Origin: Candidatus Rifleibacteriota bacterium
GTDB lineage: Bacteria; Riflebacteria; Ozemobacteria; Ozemobacterales; Ozemobacteraceae
Assembly (NCBI GenBank): GCA_029565415.1
Contig: JAKQOH010000053.1
Coordinates: 1-13,076 of the forward strand
DNA length: 13,076 bases
Reading direction: 5' to 3'
Positions within the stretch are counted from its first letter, which is position 1. Each line of letters begins with the position of its first letter. Position numbers and translations under genes: made by a program. Below are positions 7,633 through 13,076 of this stretch, piece after piece. The notes below the pieces were generated by a model. It saw only the letters and a list, made by a program, of their open reading frames with translations. It was not told where the DNA came from and ran no database searches.

Positions 7633-8877
7633 ATGCCGACGCTCCCGCTGCACACCTTCGAAACCACACGAGACCTCATCATGGCCGCCGCGGCAACCCA
7701 TGCGATGCCGCCCGAGTCCATTCCTCTCGACCAGGCTCTCGGCCGCATTCTCGCTGCCGATCTGTCGGCTTCCGAAGACCTTCCGATGGCCGACAACTCG
7801 GCCATGGACGGCTACTGCCTCCGGCATGCCGACGCCGCCGGGGCCCGCCCCGACGCCCCCGTCACCCTGCCTCTCGTAGCCGGCATCGACGCGGGCCATC
7901 CGCTCGAAACGCTTCCCGAGGGCCACGCCGCGTATATCGCCACGGGCGGTATGATTCCGGCTGGGGCCGACGTGGTCCTGAAGATCGAGGACGCCACCCT
8001 GACCCCCGATACGGGAAATCTTGTCGTGAAAAGTCTCCCTCCCGTCGGCACCTTCATTCGCCGCCGGGGCCGTGACCGGCGCCGGGGCGATCTGGTCCTG
8101 TCCCGGGGTGAGCGGCTCGCCCCGGGACAGGACCAGATCGCCCTCGGCGTGGCCGCCTCGCTCGGCCGGATGGCCGTCGAGGTCGCCCGTCGGCCCCGGG
8201 TCTGCATCCTGACCTCGGGTGACGAAGTCGTGATGCCGTTCGAAACGCCGAAACCCTGGCAGGTTCGCAACTCCAACGCAACGATCCTGCAGGCGTTCGT
8301 CCGAAGCGCCGGCGGGGAGCCGCTCGATCTGGGCATCGTCCGGGACGATCCGGAAGCCGCCATCGCGGCTCTCGGGGAAGCCGCGCGTCTCGGCGACGTG
8401 ATCGTCACCTCGGGAGGCATCTCGATGGGCCGGTGCGACCCGTTCGTCACGGCCCTCGAACGCATGAACGCGCCTCTCGACGTGCGGGGGGTGCTGATGA
8501 AGCCCGGCAAACCCCTCACGTTCGGTCGCATCCACGGCAAGCCGTATTTCGGCCTTCCCGGCAACCAGGCCTCCTCCGCCGTCACGGCCGAACTGTTCCT
8601 CCGCCCGTTCCTCGCGCGCCTGTGCGGCAGCCTGCGGCCCGATCACCGGCTCGCGATGCTGCCCCTCACCCGCGAACTGCAGAACCGCACGGGCCGCGAC
8701 GATTTTCTGCGCGCCCGCCTGGTGTCGACCGCAACCGGTCCGGCGGCCGAGCCGCTCGGGCACCAGGATTCCCATCTTCTCTCCTCGCTGCTGGGCGCCG
8801 ATCTGCTGGCCCGGCACCCCGTCGACAGGCCCCTGCTCGCCGCCGGCGACCTTGTCGAATGTCGTTTCATCGGATGA
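7633..8877 (+). CDS. moeA: MoeA, molybdopterin molybdenumtransferase
   Basis: The 414-residue protein has the normal MoeA length and motifs. It catalyses insertion of molybdate into adenylylated molybdopterin, the last common step of molybdenum cofactor synthesis in the cytoplasm. Visible motifs: DNSAMDGY (54-61), IATGGMIPAGAD, IRRRGRD (Asp148; the Glu usual in GED is Arg147), LTSGDE (Asp197-Glu198), SGGISMG (260-266), MKPGKPL (289-295) and GLPGNQ (307-312; most relatives have GLPGNP). The segment around residues 151-171 is encoded by a long perfect inverted repeat, and the stretch after it (APGQDQIALGVAASLG) appears about four residues longer than I expect in MoeA. ATG 7633 has only a weak ribosome site. 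It is the first gene of a five-gene run and ends 10 bp before the DUF1786 start. Confidence 0.95.
   Translation: MPTLPLHTFETTRDLIMAAAATHAMPPESIPLDQALGRILAADLSASEDLPMADNSAMDGYCLRHADAAGARPDAPVTLPLVAGIDAGHPLETLPEGHAAYIATGGMIPAGADVVLKIEDATLTPDTGNLVVKSLPPVGTFIRRRGRDRRRGDLVLSRGERLAPGQDQIALGVAASLGRMAVEVARRPRVCILTSGDEVVMPFETPKPWQVRNSNATILQAFVRSAGGEPLDLGIVRDDPEAAIAALGEAARLGDVIVTSGGISMGRCDPFVTALERMNAPLDVRGVLMKPGKPLTFGRIHGKPYFGLPGNQASSAVTAELFLRPFLARLCGSLRPDHRLAMLPLTRELQNRTGRDDFLRARLVSTATGPAAEPLGHQDSHLLSSLLGADLLARHPVDRPLLAAGDLVECRFIG
8085..8143. repeat. Perfect 24-bp inverted repeat (11-bp spacer) inside moeA
   Basis: Arms 8085-8108 and 8120-8143 are exactly complementary over 24 bp. Inside the 11-bp spacer, one T/G position (U-G wobble in RNA) is followed by three more pairs (8110-8112 with 8116-8118), leaving a CGG tip. 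The mRNA could therefore form a nearly uninterrupted stem of about 28 pairs. The symmetry stops abruptly outside the arms. It lies within residues 151-171 of MoeA and does not disturb the frame. Confidence 0.9.
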
Positions 8878-8887
8878 GGCTTCACTG

Positions 8888-9973
8888 ATGCTCGCACCGT
8901 TCCAGATTCCCGACACGCTCGCCATGGACATCGGCACCGGCACCAAGGACGTGCTGCACTTCTCCGCCAAACACACCCTCGAGAACAATCTCAAGTTCGT
9001 CGTCCCGACCCCGGCCCTGGTGATGGCGAACAGCCTCGAGAAACAAGAGAATGATTTATATATCAATGGCTACACCATGGGCGGCGGGTATCTTGCCAAG
9101 GTGCTGAAACGACACCGGGCATCGGGAAGGCGCGTGGTGATGGAGCGGATGCCGGCGTTCACGATCCGGAACAACCTCGAGGAGGTCGCGGCGGCGGGCA
9201 TCGAGATCGTCGACCGCATCGAGAACCCGACCCATCGGTTCGACGAGATCGAACTGCCGCTCTACACCGAGCTTCTCGTACGGTTCGGCATCGACGTTTC
9301 CCAGCTCCGGATCATCGCGATCTCGGCTCAGGACCACGGCTACAACACGAGCGAGGAGTCGTCGCGGCGGAACCGGTTCCGGTATTTCCTCGAGCATCTC
9401 GAGGGGGACCGCAGCCCGCGCTCCCTCGTCTTCACCGATGCCGACCTGCCCGAGGAGTTCGGCCGGCTCGCCTCCGGCGCCCGGTGCGTGCGCGACTTCG
9501 GGAGCAACCTCCGGGCCGTCCTCGTCGACACCTCCTTCTCGGCGATTCTCGGCTGCGGCATCGACCCGCGGGTCGCGGCGTTGAACGGCCCCGTCCTGTA
9601 CATCAACTACGGAAACGGCCACACGATGGCCTGCATCATGCGGGGCACGCGCATTCTCTCCTTCTTCGAGCACCACACCCGCATTCTCAAGGCAAAACCC
9701 GGCGTCATGGCCGACTACATGAAACGTCTCGCGGAAGGCGCGCTGCCCACCGACGAGGTGTTCGACGACGACGGCAACGGCTGCGTCACGTTCGAGCCCA
9801 TCCGGTTCCAGGATCTCGCCGGCATCGTCGTCACGGGCCCCCAGCGCCACCTGATCGAGCAGAGCGGCCTCTGTCCCTTCATCGAGGCCGCCCCCGGCGG
9901 CGACATGATGATGACGGGGCCGATCGGCCTTCTGCGGGGCATCGAAATGCGTCGGAGCGATCTATGCGCCTGA
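8888..9973 (+). CDS. DUF1786 family protein (COG4012-type, ASKHA-like N-terminus)
   Basis: The 361-residue protein matches the DUF1786 family as I know it, mainly from methanogenic archaea and some anaerobic bacteria. Landmarks are MDIGTGTKDVL (13-23), GYTMGGG, SAQDHG (His150), YINYGNGHTMA (238-248), FFEHHT (Glu261 to Thr264) and VVTGPQRHL (314 onward). The DxGTGT motif resembles the phosphate-1 loop of ASKHA-fold proteins. Some databases label this family pyruvate formate-lyase activating enzyme, but there is no CxxxCxxC cluster motif here, so that label is not supported. ATG 8888 is preferred over an in-frame start at 8852, which would overlap moeA by 26 bp. GGATGAGG (8872-8879) lies 8 nt before ATG 8888, and the moeA stop is 10 bp upstream, suggesting translational coupling. 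The function is unknown. Confidence 0.85.
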   Translation: MLAPFQIPDTLAMDIGTGTKDVLHFSAKHTLENNLKFVVPTPALVMANSLEKQENDLYINGYTMGGGYLAKVLKRHRASGRRVVMERMPAFTIRNNLEEVAAAGIEIVDRIENPTHRFDEIELPLYTELLVRFGIDVSQLRIIAISAQDHGYNTSEESSRRNRFRYFLEHLEGDRSPRSLVFTDADLPEEFGRLASGARCVRDFGSNLRAVLVDTSFSAILGCGIDPRVAALNGPVLYINYGNGHTMACIMRGTRILSFFEHHTRILKAKPGVMADYMKRLAEGALPTDEVFDDDGNGCVTFEPIRFQDLAGIVVTGPQRHLIEQSGLCPFIEAAPGGDMMMTGPIGLLRGIEMRRSDLCA

Positions 9974-10785
9974 GCCGGCATTTCATACGCACCTGTATTG
10001 TATACGCTTGCATATTTTCCATTCCGAGCAGTATCGTTCCGGACCGGGCGGCGGCGTGTGACGACACGCTCCTCGCCCTGATGACCGCGAACGATCCCAA
10101 CAGCGAGTTCAGCCAGGGGATCCGGGAGTTCAACCGCTCGCTCGCCGAGCTGGGTTCTGCCCTCAAAGCCGACAAGCCCGACGATATCGACGGCAAGCTG
10201 GAAAAGGTGATGGAAAGCTGGCTGGCCTTTTCCAACCGGTTCAATGTGAACCCCCCCGAGGTCGCCCGGCTGGACGTCGCCTGGCCGGCGAAGATGCGCG
10301 AGACGGCCGAACGGGTCGGACGCATCCGGAAACTGATGGAGGACGGAAAGCATCTTCCCGCCCACGATGAGATTCTCTCGCTGAGCGGCCGGCTGGGCAT
10401 GTTTTTCGAGGCCGTCGGCATGACGGACCTGAAGCGCCGCTTCCTGGCCTGTTCCGAGATCCTCACCCGGCTCGAACAGGACCGGCTCGCCGGCCGGTTG
10501 CCGGGGGTTCGTGCCTCCTGCGCATCACTCACGGCCTGGCTGGTCGATTTCCGCCCGAAGCTCGCCTCGGATGCGATCCCCCCGTTCGAACGCTCGCTCC
10601 AGGCAGCCACCGATCTGAACGCGCTCCTGGCCGGAGCGGAAACCGCCTCGCCGTCGGCCCGTGTCGAGGAGCTGGCCAAGCAGATCGACGCGAATATCCT
10701 GGATCTGCGGGCGCGCGTGCTGATGCGGGAATGGTTCCCCCCGGCCCCGGACAGGGCAACCGCGACGGAGCAGCCACAGAAATGA
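9964..10785 (+). CDS. Secreted helical protein of unknown function
   Basis: ATG 9964 overlaps the DUF1786 stop by 10 bp. The frame is open further upstream, but that part is antisense-free shadow of DUF1786 in another frame with Arg/His-rich sequence. The 273-residue product begins with a signal sequence (MRLSRHFIRTCIVYACIFSI...) ending at about DRAAA/CDD. Cys32 could be a weak lipobox cysteine or simply follow a signal peptidase I site. The mature part looks all-helical, with KVMESWLAFSNRFN, W-x-x-KM and a Pro/Ala/Glu-rich tail. There is no CxxCH haem motif and no enzyme motif. Placement between a DUF1786 gene and a permease gene suggests an envelope role in the same operon. The family is not recognised. 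Confidence 0.82.
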   Translation: MRLSRHFIRTCIVYACIFSIPSSIVPDRAAACDDTLLALMTANDPNSEFSQGIREFNRSLAELGSALKADKPDDIDGKLEKVMESWLAFSNRFNVNPPEVARLDVAWPAKMRETAERVGRIRKLMEDGKHLPAHDEILSLSGRLGMFFEAVGMTDLKRRFLACSEILTRLEQDRLAGRLPGVRASCASLTAWLVDFRPKLASDAIPPFERSLQAATDLNALLAGAETASPSARVEELAKQIDANILDLRARVLMREWFPPAPDRATATEQPQK

Positions 10786-10847
10786 GGTTTTCCCCCAACT
10801 TGCCGATTCCGACCGCCATCGCGCGGAACACCTGAGGTCACTGCATC

Positions 10848-12008
10848 ATGCTGCCACCCGAACTCGCGTTTCTCAAGGACTGGCTTGTCTGGCTGAAAAC
10901 GACCTGGGCCTGGCCGGGCCTCGAAGAGGTCGGCCGGTTCCTCGGCACCCACCTCATCTCGGGGATGATCCCGGCGTTTTTCATTGCCGGAGCCATCGGG
11001 GTTTTTCTCGACAAGCAGCGCATCACCCGCCTGATGGGCCCCGACGCGCCGCCCTGGATCTCGTATCCGCTCGCCTCGCTTTCGGGGGCGATTCTCACCG
11101 TCTGCTCCTGCGGCGTCCTCCCGATCTTCACCGGCATTCTCCAGCAGGGCGCGGGGATCGGCCCGGCCTTCACGTTTCTCTTCGCCTCCCCGGCCGTCAA
11201 CCTGATCGCGCTGATGTATACTACCACCTATATGGGAATCGGTTTCACGATGGCCCGCCTCGTTTCCGTCATCATCGTCTCGATCCTGATCGGGATTCTG
11301 ATGCGCTTCGTCTTCAAGGATCCCGTCCCTCAGGCGGTCGCCGCGCTGGAGGTCGTCGAAGATGAGGACGGCGGCCGCACGGACCGGCAGACGCTGGTAT
11401 TTTTCGGCCTGCTGGTGCTGATCATGCTCACTTCGACGGGCGTGTTCGACGCCTGGCTCAAATCGGACCAGCCGGTGATCCACTCGCCGATGTTCACCTC
11501 GCGCATGATCCGGGCGATGGATTTTCTTCTGTCGAAGATCCTCCTGATCCTGTGCGAGATCTTCGTGCTCGCCTTCGCTCTCTGGCGCTGGTTCCATCCC
11601 GACGAGATCAAGCAGTGGCTGAAAAAGTCCTGGAGCCTGTTCGTGATGATCTTCCCGACGGTGCTGCTGGGCATCTTCATCTCGGGCCTGCTCGCCGCCC
11701 TGCTGCCCCTGACGCGGTATATGGGCCTGTTCGCCGACAACTCGCCCGCCTCGAACCTGCTCGCAGCCGTGATCGGTTCACTCATGTATTTCGGCACGAT
11801 CGTCGGGGTGAATGTCGTGGCCACGCTCGTCCACTTCGGCATGGACACCGGCCCGGCCCTGACCCTGATCCTCTCGGGCCCCGCCGTCAGCCTCCCGAGC
11901 GTGCTTGCGCTCCAGGGCATCGTCGGCCGCATCAAAGCCCTCGCCTTCCTCACCTTCGTGATTCTCTTGACCGCATTGAGCGGCTTGCTGTATGGATGGT
12001 TGTACTGA
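10848..12008 (+). CDS. UPF0718/ArsP_1 (DUF318) family permease
   Basis: The 386-residue protein has about eight to ten hydrophobic segments. It carries the family signature TVCSCGVLPIFTGILQQGAG (Cys86 and Cys88) followed by GPAFTFLFASPAVNLIAL. The second half repeats this as GPALTLILSGPAVSLPSVLAL (about residues 325-345) without a CSC counterpart, showing an internal duplication typical of transporters. An acidic cytoplasmic-type loop (EVVEDEDGGRTDR, about 168-180) links the halves. Some relatives (ArsP) export trivalent organoarsenicals; for most the substrate is unknown. No arsR, arsC or other arsenic gene is visible, so an arsenic role is unsupported here. GAGGT (10834-10838) lies 9 nt before the ATG. 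It is 62 bp after the secreted protein gene and 19 bp before the TPR gene. Confidence 0.9.
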   Translation: MLPPELAFLKDWLVWLKTTWAWPGLEEVGRFLGTHLISGMIPAFFIAGAIGVFLDKQRITRLMGPDAPPWISYPLASLSGAILTVCSCGVLPIFTGILQQGAGIGPAFTFLFASPAVNLIALMYTTTYMGIGFTMARLVSVIIVSILIGILMRFVFKDPVPQAVAALEVVEDEDGGRTDRQTLVFFGLLVLIMLTSTGVFDAWLKSDQPVIHSPMFTSRMIRAMDFLLSKILLILCEIFVLAFALWRWFHPDEIKQWLKKSWSLFVMIFPTVLLGIFISGLLAALLPLTRYMGLFADNSPASNLLAAVIGSLMYFGTIVGVNVVATLVHFGMDTGPALTLILSGPAVSLPSVLALQGIVGRIKALAFLTFVILLTALSGLLYGWLY

Positions 12009-12027
12009 CACGCGAAAGGATCGGTTC

Positions 12028-12726
12028 ATGTCGAAGAAACAGGCTGTTGGTCTGACACATATTCAGGAGCTGATGAAGGACGGCAAGTATGACGAGGCCC
12101 GTCCGCTGCTCCAGGACTACCTGAAAAGCAGCCCGGACGATCCGCTGGCCCTGCGGCTGTACGGCAACACCTACGCCTACACGGGGTTCCTCGGGAAAGC
12201 CAAGAAGATCTGGAAGGAAGCGATCCGAAAGTTCCCCGACAACATCGACCTCTTGTACAATTACGCCCTCGCCTTCTATCTCCAAGGCGATCTCGAGACG
12301 GCGTACCGCTACTGGAAGCGCGCGCTCGCGCTCAATCCCAAGGACGGCGAGGTGCTGTTCAACCTCGGCCAGGTGGCCCGCGACCGCGGCATGCTGCGCA
12401 AGGCCGTCTCCTGGTGGAAACGCGCCCTGCAGAACGATCCCGAGAATGTCGAGACGATGAACAACATCGGCACCGCCTTCGCCTCGCTCGGCATGTTCGG
12501 CCGGGCCGCCATCTGGTATGAAAAGGCCCTCGCCGAAGATCCCGACTACGCCCTCGCCCACCTCAACCTCGCGAACGCCCGGTTCGAGCTGCACCAGTTC
12601 GACGAGGCCACCGCCCACGCAGAGAAAGCCGCCCAGCTCGACCCGGCCAGCCACCTCGAAGCCGTCGACACGCTCCAGAAGAAGCTCAAGGCTGCCCGCG
12701 AGGTCACCAGCGTCGCCCGCGCCTGA
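12028..12726 (+). CDS. TPR repeat protein
   Basis: The 232-residue protein is almost entirely tetratricopeptide repeats. Prolines closing successive helix pairs fall at 36, 70, 104, 138, 172 and 206, an exact 34-residue period, giving six TPRs (about 5-206). Typical repeat sequences are AYRYWKRALALNPKDGEVLFN (in two parts, AYRYWKRALALNP and KDGEVLFNLG) and YEKALAEDPDYALAHLNLA. No signal peptide or membrane segment is seen, so it is probably a cytoplasmic scaffold. ATG 12028 is chosen over an earlier in-frame ATG at 11992 because AAAGGA (12015-12020) lies 7 nt before it and the earlier start would overlap the permease gene. It is the last gene of the moeA run. The binding partner is unknown. 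Confidence 0.93.
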   Translation: MSKKQAVGLTHIQELMKDGKYDEARPLLQDYLKSSPDDPLALRLYGNTYAYTGFLGKAKKIWKEAIRKFPDNIDLLYNYALAFYLQGDLETAYRYWKRALALNPKDGEVLFNLGQVARDRGMLRKAVSWWKRALQNDPENVETMNNIGTAFASLGMFGRAAIWYEKALAEDPDYALAHLNLANARFELHQFDEATAHAEKAAQLDPASHLEAVDTLQKKLKAAREVTSVARA

Positions 12727-12754
12727 TTCCCAAGCCAGACTCGGTCCGAATACC

Positions 12755-12788
12755 ACGAATCGCCCCCGCATCGACGGGGGCGATTCGT
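12755..12788. terminator. Strong hairpin, probable bidirectional terminator
   Basis: Arms 12755-12768 and 12775-12788 are perfectly complementary over 14 bp with a 6-nt loop (CATCGA) and a GC-rich base of five C-G pairs at the tip. It lies between the TPR gene and the convergent coiled-coil gene. On the plus strand it is followed by TGTTTCC, a weak T-rich tract. There is no long T run on either side, so efficiency is uncertain. Confidence 0.7.
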
Positions 12789-12807
12789 TGTTTCCGGCTC
12801 GAACGGG

Positions 12808-13076
12808 TCAGTTCAGCCTGCCCGGCTCGGGGGGCGGATCTTCCTGGTCCGACACGGTGTTGATGCCGCGCACCAGTGTCTGGTGGCGCGTTCGCAGCTC
12901 GGTGTTCTCGGAGACCAGGCGGGCATTCTCGACTTTCACGTGGTTGAGTTCGCGGTTGAGTTCCCGGTATTTCAGGGTCACTTCGTTCATGGCCATCCGC
13001 AACTCGCGCATCTCCCGGGCAAGCCGGTCGAGCGAGGCATCGAGAGCAAAAGGCTCGGGGGCGCCCGACAACCGCT
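12808..13076 (-). CDS. Coiled-coil protein, 5' end probably outside window
   Basis: The frame is open from the window edge to its stop at 12808. A TTG at 13071 could be the start (87 residues), but no ribosome site is visible in the five bases upstream, so the gene more likely continues outside. Residues from about 12 to 68 of this fragment are heptad-like and highly charged (REMRELRMAMNEVTLKYREL, then VENARLVSENTELRTR), typical of a two-stranded coiled coil. The end is Pro/Glu-rich (DPPPEPGRLN). It resembles small cell-division or structural coiled-coil proteins only in general character. The function is not recognised. Confidence 0.7.
   Translation of the reverse strand, partial: RLSGAPEPFALDASLDRLAREMRELRMAMNEVTLKYRELNRELNHVKVENARLVSENTELRTRHQTLVRGINTVSDQEDPPPEPGRLN

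Noticed and set aside
8888..9973. Pyruvate formate-lyase activating enzyme label for the DUF1786 protein
   Set aside because: There is no CxxxCxxC radical-SAM motif, and the scattered single cysteines cannot bind the required iron-sulfur cluster in the known way.
7579..11597. Long minus-strand frames opposite moeA, DUF1786, the secreted protein gene and the permease gene
   Set aside because: They are shadows of four well-supported plus-strand genes. The resemblance of one of them to a MoeA peptide is caused only by the 24-bp inverted repeat.
1..13076. tRNA, rRNA, CRISPR, insertion sequence or phage attachment features
   Set aside because: I saw no cloverleaf-like sequence, direct repeat array, transposase gene or terminal inverted repeats. 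A covariance-model or repeat search would be needed to exclude small RNAs.

Overview
This is a GC-rich (by eye clearly above 60%), gene-dense bacterial chromosomal segment. Shine-Dalgarno sequences, sigma70-like promoters and the mix of genes all point to Bacteria. Nothing in it fixes the phylum. The MoeA, DUF1786 and UPF0718/ArsP-type genes would suit an anaerobic, deep-branching or uncultured lineage, but that is inference. I see no rRNA, tRNA, CRISPR array, insertion sequence or phage gene.

Layout. (1) Positions 1-353, minus strand: the 5' part of a secreted Gly/Ala-rich protein. (2) 592-1119, plus: a small three-helix membrane protein resembling the Pycsar effector family (PycTM/DUF5706), with its own promoter but no visible nucleotide cyclase. 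(3) 1072-3306, minus: a RecD2-type helicase whose end overlaps gene 2 tail to tail. (4) 3434-4714, plus: a CNNM/CorC-family DUF21-CBS membrane protein, divergent from recD2. (5) 4782-7514, plus: a 910-residue membrane protein of unknown function, with a macroglobulin-like extracytoplasmic region, a multi-helix membrane block and a uniquely long C-terminal domain. (6) 7633-12726, plus: a tightly packed run of moeA, a DUF1786 gene, a secreted helical protein, a UPF0718 permease and a six-repeat TPR protein. It ends at a strong hairpin (12755-12788) that probably serves as a terminator in both directions. (7) From 12808, minus: the 3' part of a coiled-coil protein.

How the genes may work together. 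The moeA run is probably one operon (gaps of 10, -10, 62 and 19 bp). MoeA inserts molybdenum into molybdopterin. The DUF1786 protein has an ASKHA-like N-terminal glycine motif and is unlikely to be a pyruvate formate-lyase activase. The following secreted protein and permease suggest an envelope or transport function. RecD2 belongs to DNA repair, and the PycTM-like gene may be an orphan defence-type effector.

The observations most worth a second look are a 24-bp perfect inverted repeat inside moeA, the orphan PycTM-like gene, the unrecognised 910-residue membrane protein, and two genes (recD2 and the 910-residue gene) whose promoter positions predict leaderless or nearly leaderless mRNAs. I do not see a clear-cut new multi-gene system.
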